Shown: positions 1 to 5,368 of the stretch, in pieces
Numbering within the stretch: position 1 is the stretch's first letter
Layout of the letters: the number at the start of each line of letters is the position of its first letter
From: Deltaproteobacteria bacterium
GTDB lineage: Bacteria; Desulfobacterota; DSM-4660; Desulfatiglandales; B25-G16
Direction of reading: 5' to 3'
Length of the DNA stretch: 5,412 nt
NCBI GenBank assembly: GCA_019310745.1
Contig: JAFDDS010000268.1
Location: 1-5,412 of the forward strand
Position numbers and translations under genes: made by a program
The notes under the pieces: model-generated
What the model was told of the DNA's origin: nothing
The model's input: the letters and a program-made list of their open reading frames with translations, nothing else
Database searches by the model: none

Positions 1-1167
1 GATAGGCCTTAGAATTCCTTTCCTTTCACCTGGAAAATCTATCCCTGTTTGTTCACCAAAACCAAATCTTTTTAAATAATAATTGAAGCGCTCTGCTCCA
101 AGTCTCTGGCCTATTTTTATTGCCCCTATGTTACTGGAAAATTTGAGTATATCACGCACCTTTAACATCCCGTAGGGTTTGCTATCGTGAATAATAAAGC
201 TGCCAACAGCATACTCTCCCTTTTCACAATTAAGGACTGTTTCTGGACTAATTACACCTTCTTCTAAGGCGCCAGCTAAAAGAAATGCCTTTTGAGTAGA
301 TCCAGGCTCAAAGCAGTCAGTAATTGCCCTATTTCTCCACTCATATGGTTGATACTGCCAGAAGATATTTGGGTTAAATTCTGGCACTACTGCCATAGCC
401 AAAATCTCGCCTGTCTGAGGCCTCATCACTATACATACACCACTTCTCGCTCTTGATTTTCGTACAGCTTCCCTGAGAGCTTTCTGGGCCTTATAACTGA
501 TATCTTTATCCAATGTTACAATGAGATTAAAGGGATACTGTTTTTCTATCCTTGGTCCATCAAAATTAAGAGCCCTCCCAAGGGCATCATGAATCCTGCT
601 AAACCGTGCTTCTCGTCCCTCCAAATATCTGTTATATTGTAATTCTATACCCTCAAGGCCTTTGTTATCCTGGCTTGCAAAGCCTATAACATGGGCTCCC
701 GTTTCCATGCATGGATAGTAACGCCTGCTCTCCTGGGTAAAATCTATTCCGGTTATGTTAAGTTTTTGAACCCTATTAATCTCTTCTGGAGTTACCTTTC
801 TCTTAATCCACGCAAAGGAACGAGAGCTATGTAATTTTTTTAGCACATCCCTTTTATTTAAATGTAAGGCCCTGGCAAGACGAGTTGCGGCTGTTTTCTT
901 ATTTTTTACCTTTTTTGGATAACAGTACAGTGAATCCACCTCAATGCTGAGCGCTAATTCCTTGCCATTTCTATCAAAAATGGTTCCTCTCTGGCTGACA
1001 AGGGTAAATTTTCCTGTATAGCCCTTTTTAGCCAAAGACGAAAGCTGGCTCCCTTTAACTATCTGCAGTTGATATGCCCGTAAAAAAATGAGGCAAAATA
1101 CAAGGAAAAAGCATATCCCTGTTATATAAATCCTGATCCTTACCCATTTTTTATCTTTTATGCTCAT
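1..1167 (-). CDS. ftsI: Septal class B penicillin-binding protein FtsI (PBP3-like transpeptidase), C-terminus cut by window edge
   Basis: This is the N-terminal 389 codons of a class B penicillin-binding protein, the D,D-transpeptidase that cross-links septal peptidoglycan in the periplasm. A short basic cytoplasmic tail is followed by one membrane anchor at about residues 11-29. The pedestal domain carries RGTIFDRNGKELA at 60-72. The transpeptidase domain has the active-site SxxK as EPGSTQK (Ser290, Lys293) and the SxN motif as SSN (344-346). The KTG motif must lie beyond the window edge. The ATG at 1167 overlaps the end of ftsL by 17 bases and has no clear Shine-Dalgarno sequence, so translational coupling to ftsL is likely. 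The position after mraZ-rsmH-ftsL identifies it as the division enzyme rather than an elongation or sporulation paralogue. A SpoVD-type role cannot be excluded without the C-terminus. Gln in place of the common Phe in the STFK motif is a small oddity. Confidence 0.93.
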   Translation of the reverse strand, partial: MSIKDKKWVRIRIYITGICFFLVFCLIFLRAYQLQIVKGSQLSSLAKKGYTGKFTLVSQRGTIFDRNGKELALSIEVDSLYCYPKKVKNKKTAATRLARALHLNKRDVLKKLHSSRSFAWIKRKVTPEEINRVQKLNITGIDFTQESRRYYPCMETGAHVIGFASQDNKGLEGIELQYNRYLEGREARFSRIHDALGRALNFDGPRIEKQYPFNLIVTLDKDISYKAQKALREAVRKSRARSGVCIVMRPQTGEILAMAVVPEFNPNIFWQYQPYEWRNRAITDCFEPGSTQKAFLLAGALEEGVISPETVLNCEKGEYAVGSFIIHDSKPYGMLKVRDILKFSSNIGAIKIGQRLGAERFNYYLKRFGFGEQTGIDFPGERKGILRPI

Positions 1168-1456
1168 GGCAAGGCAAGAAAATTATCTGTTGAGGCAATG
1201 GGTATCGTAAACCAAACTCTTTGCCCGCCTTATTTTCCAAACGTTCAGGTGATTTCAAAGAAGCTATTTCTAGCTTCAGCTTTCTGTTGTATTGCCTGAT
1301 TTGCCCTATCTCCTTTTTTATTTGGCTTAGCGAATACCCCATTTGTGTCCTTTTAGAATTCACCCAGACATGAGAAATTCCCACTAATAAAAAGAATACA
1401 AGCATCATTGCAAAAAAATGGAATACTTTTATGGATCCATTATTTTTCTTATTCAT
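1151..1456 (-). CDS. ftsL: Cell division protein FtsL
   Basis: A 101-residue bitopic membrane protein with the FtsL layout: a basic cytoplasmic start (MNKKNNGSIK), one hydrophobic segment at about 12-32, then a periplasmic coiled coil at about 42-78 with heptad-like Leu/Ile spacing (LSQIKKEIGQIRQYNRKLKL). A short tail contains the typical LEN-x-A-xx-xG-L element. In known systems FtsL pairs with FtsB (DivIC) and scaffolds and activates FtsW-FtsI at the septum. FtsL sequences diverge strongly, so the call rests on size, topology, coiled coil and the slot between rsmH and ftsI. The ATG overlaps the rsmH stop (shared ATGAATAA, 8 bases), and the 3' end overlaps ftsI by 17 bases, so all three are probably translated from one mRNA with coupling. 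Confidence 0.85.
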   Translation of the reverse strand: MNKKNNGSIKVFHFFAMMLVFFLLVGISHVWVNSKRTQMGYSLSQIKKEIGQIRQYNRKLKLEIASLKSPERLENKAGKEFGLRYPLPQQIIFLPCHEHKR

Positions 1457-2393
1457 TGTACGTTCTTTCTGCCACTCTCATTATAGCACTTCTGGCTCTT
1501 GGGTTGAGATTCACCTCCATATGGCAAGGCCTAAGCCCCTTTCTTTTTAAGGCCTTTATAAGGGGAGGGCTTGTGATAGGAAAAATAGGGAGTTTTCGAG
1601 GAGATATGTTTTCTTTCTTTCTTTGTAGAAAGACTTGTTTAACAAGCCTATCCTCCAATGAATGATACGATATCACCACTACCCTTCCCCCTTTAACAAG
1701 CAATGAAGGGCATTTCTCTAAAAAATCAGCTACATTTTCTAACTCCTTATTAACAGCTATCCTAAGCGCCTGAAAGGTCTTGGTGGCGGGATGTCTTTTC
1801 CGATGACGATATTTAACAGGAATAGTAGTTTCAATAAGCAGGGCTAATTGTCGGCTTGAGTTTATAGGCCCCTTTCGCCTCTCTTCAACAATAGCCCGAG
1901 CGATCAACTTGGCCCATCTCTCCTGAGCATAAACCCATAGAAGCTCCTGTAGCCTTTCCATGGAAAGAGTGTTCACTAATTCACTGGCAGCTGCACCCCT
2001 GTCTTCGTCCATTCTCATATCCAAAGGTTCATCCTTTATAAAACTAAAACCTCTGCCGGACGATTCTAACTGATAGGATGACATACCAAGATCTAATAAA
2101 ATTCCGTTTACCTTATCAATTCCAATTTTTTTAAGTACCTTATCTATAGCAACATAGCTTTCCTTGATTATCTTGATCCTGTCTCCAAAAACCGAAAGCC
2201 TTTCCTTGGCTAACAGTATTGATGATCTGTCAATATCTAAGCAAATCAGCTCTCCCTTTGGGGATATCCTTTTACAAATCTCCAGACTGTGTCCACCAGT
2301 GCCCACTGTCCCATCAACATATATCCCCTCAGGAATAGTAATCAGATACTGAATAACCTCATCAACCATTACCGGTTGATGAGAAATTTCCAT
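1449..2393 (-). CDS. rsmH: 16S rRNA (cytosine(1402)-N(4))-methyltransferase RsmH (MraW)
   Basis: A full-length 314-residue RsmH, the usual family size. The enzyme uses S-adenosylmethionine to methylate N4 of C1402 in the 16S rRNA decoding centre. Visible signatures are the N-terminal HQPVMVDEV (5-13), the SAM-binding YVDGTVGTGGHS (25-36), the acidic strand end LICLDID (49-55), LLDLGMSSYQLE (99-110) followed by GRGFSF and LDMRMD (124-129), HPATKTFQALRIAVN (201-215), ISYHSLEDRLVK (241-252) and the C-terminal NPRARSA (297-303). The ATG at 2393 is set by a strong Shine-Dalgarno sequence (AGGAGG at 2404-2399, 5-base spacer) placed just after the mraZ stop. The gene sits 12 bases behind mraZ and overlaps ftsL by 8, as in the conserved dcw cluster. 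No key residue appears to be missing. Confidence 0.97.
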   Translation of the reverse strand: MEISHQPVMVDEVIQYLITIPEGIYVDGTVGTGGHSLEICKRISPKGELICLDIDRSSILLAKERLSVFGDRIKIIKESYVAIDKVLKKIGIDKVNGILLDLGMSSYQLESSGRGFSFIKDEPLDMRMDEDRGAAASELVNTLSMERLQELLWVYAQERWAKLIARAIVEERRKGPINSSRQLALLIETTIPVKYRHRKRHPATKTFQALRIAVNKELENVADFLEKCPSLLVKGGRVVVISYHSLEDRLVKQVFLQRKKENISPRKLPIFPITSPPLIKALKRKGLRPCHMEVNLNPRARSAIMRVAERTYNE

Positions 2394-2405
2394 CTTCTCC
2401 TCCTA

Positions 2406-2864
2406 TCAAATTCCCATATCGGAAAGAGATTGACTTATCCCTGAAAAAGATTTCTTAGCTCTTTCGAACTCTTCCTCCCACTCGGTCTTATCCCAGATTT
2501 CAAATCTGGTTAGATGGCCTACTAACACTACCTCTTTATTTAATCCGGCCAACTCTCGCAGATTTGAAGGAATCAAAATCCTCCCCTGTTTTAAGGGACA
2601 CTCTATAGCGCCAGATATAAAATACCGTATATAGATATTGGCCGCAGAATCAAAGAGCGGTAGATTTACTGCCTTTTCTTTTATTTTCTGCCAATTATCC
2701 CTTGCAAAGGCTACTAAACAGTTGTTAAGATTGGTAACAACAAGGGACGAATCAGCTTTTCTTTTTAAAATCTCCTTGAAACGGGCTGGAATCGCCAATC
2801 TTCCCTTTTCATCAAGTGAATGTCTTGATCTACCTTCAAAAAAGTCATTTACAGGATTTTCCAT
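2406..2864 (-). CDS. mraZ: Transcriptional regulator MraZ
   Basis: A 152-residue MraZ, full length for the family. It has two SpoVT/AbrB-like swapped-hairpin halves. The first includes RHSLDEKGRLAIPARFK (14-30), the most conserved MraZ signature. The second includes QGRILIPSNLRELAGL (93-108) and then VVLVGHLTRFEIW (112-124). MraZ forms ring-shaped oligomers, binds DNA and in characterised bacteria represses its own dcw operon. Three AAAGTG boxes lie directly upstream at 2871-2900, so autoregulation is expected here. The ATG at 2864 fits the family start (an FFEGR-x-RHSLD-like N-terminus). The only ribosome-binding match is a modest GGGA seven bases upstream, inside the third AAAGTG box. It is the first gene of the operon, with rsmH 12 bases behind. 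Confidence 0.96.
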   Translation of the reverse strand: MENPVNDFFEGRSRHSLDEKGRLAIPARFKEILKRKADSSLVVTNLNNCLVAFARDNWQKIKEKAVNLPLFDSAANIYIRYFISGAIECPLKQGRILIPSNLRELAGLNKEVVLVGHLTRFEIWDKTEWEEEFERAKKSFSGISQSLSDMGI

Positions 2865-2870
2865 ATGTTT

Positions 2871-2900
2871 ATCCCACTTTTTACCACTTTATGACACTTT
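2871..2900 (-). promoter_or_regulatory. MraZ-binding boxes (three direct repeats, 10-bp period)
   Basis: On the minus strand three consecutive 10-mers read AAAGTGTCAT, AAAGTGGTAA and AAAGTGGGAT, ending 6 bases before the mraZ ATG. MraZ is known to bind tandem GTGG-type repeats at one-turn spacing near its own promoter, and AAAGTG-type boxes have been described upstream of mraZ in other bacteria. The first box is the weakest (GTGT) and touches the candidate -10. The third overlaps the only ribosome-binding candidate. The direct repeat is plain in the sequence; function is inferred from the family. Confidence 0.85.
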
Positions 2901-2925
2901 GAGACAAAACCATCCCTTTTGTCAA
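2897..2925 (-). promoter_or_regulatory. Candidate mraZ (dcw operon) promoter
   Basis: A perfect -35 hexamer TTGACA lies at 2925-2920 on the minus strand, preceded by an A/T-rich tract (2926-2940) resembling an UP element. At 17 bases spacing the best -10 is TCAAAG (2902-2897), only a 3/6 match, so the -10 is uncertain. A weak -10 would suit an operon under repressor or activator control. The predicted start would lie within the AAAGTG boxes, where bound MraZ would block it. Confidence 0.5.
2903..2923. repeat. 7-bp perfect inverted repeat in the mraZ promoter spacer
   Basis: On the plus strand GACAAAA (2903-2909) and TTTTGTC (2917-2923) are perfect reverse complements around a 7-base spacer. 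The repeat begins inside the TTGACA box and ends one base before the candidate -10, so it fills the promoter spacer exactly. It could be an operator for a dimeric regulator, or chance in AT-rich DNA. Confidence 0.45.
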
Positions 2926-2947
2926 GAAAAAAATGAAATTTTCTTGA
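2922..2947. repeat. 9-bp perfect inverted repeat overlapping the mraZ -35 region
   Basis: TCAAGAAAA (2922-2930) and TTTTCTTGA (2939-2947) on the plus strand are perfect reverse complements with an 8-base spacer. One arm shares TTGA with the -35 hexamer. The stem is too AT-rich to be a good intrinsic terminator. A regulator site or chance are both possible. Confidence 0.4.
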
Positions 2948-3066
2948 AAATTACATAACTTCTGTTGATTTTTTTTGTTGGAAGAGGATTAGATGGAAGG
3001 AGGAGGTAAATCAATCAATTAAAGTATGTGGAAATACAATCGTGGTGACCAGGAGATAAAGACCGG

Positions 3067-3095
3067 GAAAAGAACGGTATTCTTACAGAATAGCC
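3067..3095 (-). terminator. Weak candidate terminator after the flavoprotein gene
   Basis: On the minus strand GGCTATTC (3095-3088) pairs with GAATACC (3082-3076) with one bulged C and a 5-base loop TGTAA, followed by a T-rich run (TTCTTTT, 3074-3068). It starts 15 bases after the flavoprotein stop, and the reading frame ends in three successive stops (TGA TAA TGA). The stem is short and A/T-rich, so termination may be inefficient. Confidence 0.4.
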
Positions 3096-3109
3096 AGTTC
3101 CCCTCATTA

Positions 3110-3628
3110 TCACGAGAGAGATTTTGCTAAATTCACTCCAAGTTTTGAGGCCCTGACCAAGATATCCTTTTTTTCCTTTACTTTCCCCTTGTCAAAGACT
3201 GCAAAAACGAGCAATTCTCCTATTATTTCATACCCCAATGCTATGAGGGGACGACGCATCGCTTCAAGTGTAAATCCCATATCCTCTTCGGATTCCTGCT
3301 CACAGACTGCTGCCACAACAGCCTTGCGCCCTTGATTTTCCAAACGACTCGACCATCCTCGAGGGCGATTGTTATCGAAGTTATAGAAACAGTAGAGACG
3401 GTCAATAAAAGCCTTCATCCATGCAGTGACATTATAGTTGTGAGTAGGTGATATAAGAATCAGGCCCTGAGACTCTAATATTTTTGGATACAAAAGGGAC
3501 ATTCCGTCATTCAACCCGGTACAGATCTTGTCTTTTCTGCACTTCTCACATCCAATACACGGTTGGAACTGATAGTCGCGTAAATGAATCCTTTCAGTGA
3601 ACACATTCTCCTCTTTTGCCCCGCTCAA
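3110..3628 (-). CDS. Flavodoxin-fold iron-sulfur flavoprotein / NADPH-dependent FMN reductase family, main fragment of a frame-disrupted gene
   Basis: This frame encodes 172 residues of a flavodoxin-like fold. Counting from the TTG at 3628, it has PCIGCEKCRKDKIC with cysteines 24, 27, 30 and 36 (CX2CX2CX5C), within the compact spacing (CX2CX2CX4-7C) known for Isf-type iron-sulfur flavoproteins. LILISPTHNYNVTAWMKAFI (56-75) and then DRLY form the second flavin-contacting segment, typically SPxYxxxxxAxxKxFIDR in the family. It ends in the usual C-terminal helix. Such proteins bind FMN, often with a 4Fe-4S cluster, and act in electron transfer or quinone/flavin reduction. The substrate cannot be told. 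The family's first strand and FMN phosphate loop are missing from this frame but present just upstream in another frame (3625-3738). TTG at 3628 is therefore only the edge of the open frame, not a convincing native start. No other gene seems cotranscribed with it. Confidence 0.75.
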   Translation of the reverse strand: MSGAKEENVFTERIHLRDYQFQPCIGCEKCRKDKICTGLNDGMSLLYPKILESQGLILISPTHNYNVTAWMKAFIDRLYCFYNFDNNRPRGWSSRLENQGRKAVVAAVCEQESEEDMGFTLEAMRRPLIALGYEIIGELLVFAVFDKGKVKEKKDILVRASKLGVNLAKSLS

Positions 3629-3738
3629 AGTACATCCGAGTTTCCGTTTTTCCTTGGGCTCCCAACAACTCCTATGATTCTTCGCTTTGTAAAATGATGC
3701 TCGAAGTTCTTTTGAATCGAATCGCTATTGCTTTTCAT
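3625..3738 (-). pseudogene. 5' part of the same flavoprotein gene in a different frame (frameshift / small deletion)
   Basis: An ATG at 3738 behind a good ribosome binding site opens a 37-codon frame ending at TGA 3627-3625. Its end RRIIGVVGSPRKNGNSDVL is the first beta strand and the FMN phosphate-binding loop (GSPRKNGN) of NADPH-dependent FMN reductases. The next part of the protein continues from TTG 3628 in the -1 frame (SGAKEENVFTERIHLRD). Compared from memory with the family, about five residues of the first helix are also missing between DVL and SGA. This fits a deletion of roughly 13 bases better than a simple slip. The first 18-20 residues before the strand are longer than usual. It could be a real pseudogene, an assembly error, or much less likely recoding. 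Confidence 0.75.
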
Positions 3739-3745
3739 TAATACG

Positions 3746-3751
3746 CTCCTC
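3746..3751 (-). promoter_or_regulatory. Ribosome binding site for the flavoprotein start at 3738
   Basis: GAGGAG at 3751-3746 sits 7 bases before the ATG at 3738-3736. This is what makes 3738, not 3628, the native start, and supports reading the two frames as one broken gene. Confidence 0.7.
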
Positions 3752-3766
3752 TTTTATTATTTGAGC

Positions 3767-3825
3767 AGGCAACAAGTATTATCAGCCAAGGCTTTTAGGG
3801 CGTCGGCTGGATGAATTGGTTTGAT
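3767..3825 (-). other. attC-like (59-base-element-like) recombination site remnant at the end of abiEii
   Basis: On the minus strand the segment is ordered like an integron attC: an R''-like ATCAAAC (3825-3819), AATTCATC, an L''-like CAGCCGAC, a terminal loop, an L'-like GGCTGAT, and an R'-like GTTGCCT (3773-3767). AAC pairs with GTT, AA (3817-3816) with TT, and CAGCC (3808-3804) with GGCTG (3786-3782), with unpaired bases between, over 59 bases, close to the classical size. The left half resembles aadA-type attC sites as I remember them. Against it, the R boxes do not fit RYYYAAC/GTTRRRY fully, and no integrase gene or second attC is visible. The abiEii stop (3797-3795) falls inside it, as is common for cassette genes. 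It also contains a -10-like GATAAT (3783-3778). Confidence 0.45.
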
Positions 3826-4754
3826 GCTGCTTCTTTATCTTTGCGCCATGGTCCACCAGCTGGCCAAAGGAATTTGAACTGGTCGCCCTGGACCAACGCC
3901 TCAGTAGGTGGAAGCATGAACGAATGGAGTTGGCCGATGACGCTTTCAAGGTCACCTGCCTGAATCCTTAGTCTAGTACGACTCGTGAAGGCCTTCCACT
4001 GGGTTTGTTTTACTGTATCTTGAGCGAACTCACTGCTAAGAGCAAAAGGTGTGCTCTTCGGCAACAATGTCTTTCGTCTTTTAAATGTTGCCTGTATCGC
4101 CTTGCAAACGGTTTTTCCTTCGAAATCGAATTCTTTCTGCAGTATCCAGACATCATAGAAATCCTTCATTCGACTGTTTGCAATTCCTAGTCGGACCATT
4201 GCTTCGTATTTCTCGGCAATGACGGACTCTCTCGAGTATGTTCGAAGTCGTGGTGCAGGCATGTCAAGGATAGTGGGGAATTTTTCGTATTTCGGCCATG
4301 GTGTCACAGTATCGCCAAATCCAATGTCGATTTGCAGATGAATCTCTGCTTCTGCCAGTCGGCTGACCAGTGTAACCCGAACACCACCATATTCGAGTTC
4401 ATCACGTATTTCTTCTGCGGACACGGAATCCATCATGAAGATGAGGCCATCGTCTTGGCGAATGCTGCACAGTTCCTTGAAAATCGCTATGAGTCGGGCT
4501 GCCGAGCTTTCACCGAAGCTTAGCAGGTCCAAATCTCTCGTGGGACGGTACGGTAGATCTGTCCACATGAGGAACATGAACGCACCTTTAAGGACAAAGC
4601 TGTCGGCATACTTGGATTCACCGAGCCTGAATAGGAGTCTTTCCAGACTGTATCGCGTAAGCATAAGTTGGAAATCCTCTTTTTGTTGTCTAGCTCGATT
4701 CAGGAGCTTCTGCCGTACGGATGCTGCTATGTTCTGAGGTCTTTCTCGGGTCAT
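3795..4754 (-). CDS. abiEii: AbiEii/AbiGii-family nucleotidyltransferase toxin
   Basis: A 319-residue toxin of the AbiE type IV toxin-antitoxin family (also phage abortive infection), with a DNA polymerase beta-like nucleotidyltransferase fold. Motif I is visible as FVLKGAFMF (53-61) followed by RPTRDLDLL (70-78), where Asp74 and Asp76 are the expected metal ligands. A third acidic residue may be Asp143 in IDIGFGD. EKYEAMVRLG (181-190) carries the motif III lysine (Lys182), and SRMKDFYDVW (194-203) gives motif IV with Asp198/Asp201. All catalytic positions look intact. Related MenT toxins add nucleotides to tRNA 3' ends; the target here is unknown. The ATG overlaps the abiEi stop by 4 bases (ATGA), so antitoxin and toxin are translationally coupled. 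The last residues (NQFIQPTP) and the stop are encoded by the attC-like segment. GC content is higher than in the dcw genes. Confidence 0.9.
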   Translation of the reverse strand: MTRERPQNIAASVRQKLLNRARQQKEDFQLMLTRYSLERLLFRLGESKYADSFVLKGAFMFLMWTDLPYRPTRDLDLLSFGESSAARLIAIFKELCSIRQDDGLIFMMDSVSAEEIRDELEYGGVRVTLVSRLAEAEIHLQIDIGFGDTVTPWPKYEKFPTILDMPAPRLRTYSRESVIAEKYEAMVRLGIANSRMKDFYDVWILQKEFDFEGKTVCKAIQATFKRRKTLLPKSTPFALSSEFAQDTVKQTQWKAFTSRTRLRIQAGDLESVIGQLHSFMLPPTEALVQGDQFKFLWPAGGPWRKDKEAASNQFIQPTP

Positions 4755-5353
4755 ACGATTGCTTCAAGATATGGCCGTAGCAGGTTAGTAACACGACAAA
4801 TGCGTGCAAAATGCCAGAGCTCATCCATAGTACATTTTCTTTTCCGGTAAGCATCACGAAGTGCTTCAACAGCCACGTCGAGACCAATCTTGTTGCGATA
4901 CTTAAAGCAGTCCGCGACCGTCTTGGCGGGGCAGTACACTCGAACCGGTACCCCTTCGACGTTATGCATTTCAATTCCCTCACTTAGAGCCTGTCCAGAG
5001 AAGCGAATGATTCGAAGCGGAAGGATGTGTTCTTTCGGATGCCATGCCTTTCTATCAATTGCCATCCAGATCTCCGAGGGAAGTTGGGTTGTGAGGTCAT
5101 GAAACCGAAGTGCTGACAGGAGGCAAACAACGCCATCAGGAACTCGTTTGGAGGCTTCTGCAAGTGTCCTGTTTGCGGTAGGATTGCTGTCTGCGGCTAC
5201 ATAGATCCCCCGGCTGGCTCGGTGGAGTTGCCCTGTGTTCACAAGTCTGGTTAGATATGTGCGAGAAATTCCAAGGCGAGTCAGCTCACTTGCTCTAACA
5301 ATGCCCTTCTTTCTGACGAGTTTGAGGACTTCTTCTGTGGCTGTGGTTTTCAT
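4751..5353 (-). CDS. abiEi: AbiEi-family antitoxin, winged-helix transcriptional repressor
   Basis: A 200-residue AbiEi antitoxin. The N-terminal winged helix-turn-helix covers about residues 5-52: KKGIVRASELTRLGISR as the helix-turn-helix, then LVNTGQLHRASRGIYV as recognition helix end and wing. The rest is the antitoxin/oligomerisation domain with LLSALRFHDLTTQLP (78-92), VYCPAKTVADCFKYRNK (139-155) and VAVEALRDAYRK (160-171), all typical of the family. In characterised AbiE systems AbiEi neutralises AbiEii without stable binding and represses the operon by binding inverted repeats in the promoter; a perfect 16-bp inverted repeat lies 15 bases upstream. The ATG at 5353 is fixed by an in-frame TAA at 5371-5369. 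No Shine-Dalgarno sequence precedes it (TATTTCCC), so the message may be leaderless or poorly translated. The stop overlaps the toxin start. Confidence 0.9.
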   Translation of the reverse strand: MKTTATEEVLKLVRKKGIVRASELTRLGISRTYLTRLVNTGQLHRASRGIYVAADSNPTANRTLAEASKRVPDGVVCLLSALRFHDLTTQLPSEIWMAIDRKAWHPKEHILPLRIIRFSGQALSEGIEMHNVEGVPVRVYCPAKTVADCFKYRNKIGLDVAVEALRDAYRKRKCTMDELWHFARICRVTNLLRPYLEAIV

Positions 5354-5368
5354 GGGAAATACTTGATG

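Noticed and set aside
1408..1665. 85-codon plus-strand open frame over the rsmH/ftsL junction
   Set aside because: It is the antisense of two clearly real minus-strand genes and has no recognisable motif or start signal.
2964..2979. T8 run on the plus strand as an intrinsic terminator
   Set aside because: No GC-rich stem precedes it, and there is no plus-strand gene to terminate.
3026..3133. Short plus-strand reading frame beginning MWKYNRGDQEIK after a purine-rich GGAAGGAGGAGGT stretch (2995-3007)
   Set aside because: The Shine-Dalgarno-like run is about 18 bases from the ATG, too far. The frame is only 35 codons, resembles no known protein and runs into the 3' end of the minus-strand flavoprotein gene.
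3620..3632. Programmed -1 frameshifting in the flavoprotein gene
   Set aside because: There is no X XXY YYZ slippery heptamer at GTA CTT TGA, and a plain slip would still leave about five helix residues missing. A deletion or sequence error explains more.
4435..4737. Plus-strand open frame of 100 codons within abiEii, and others antisense to abiEii and abiEi
   Set aside because: Antisense shadows of strongly supported genes with no protein-like domain pattern.
4690..4983. 97-codon minus-strand open frame across the abiEi/abiEii junction
   Set aside because: It is out of frame with both AbiE proteins, which have clear family motifs over the same bases.
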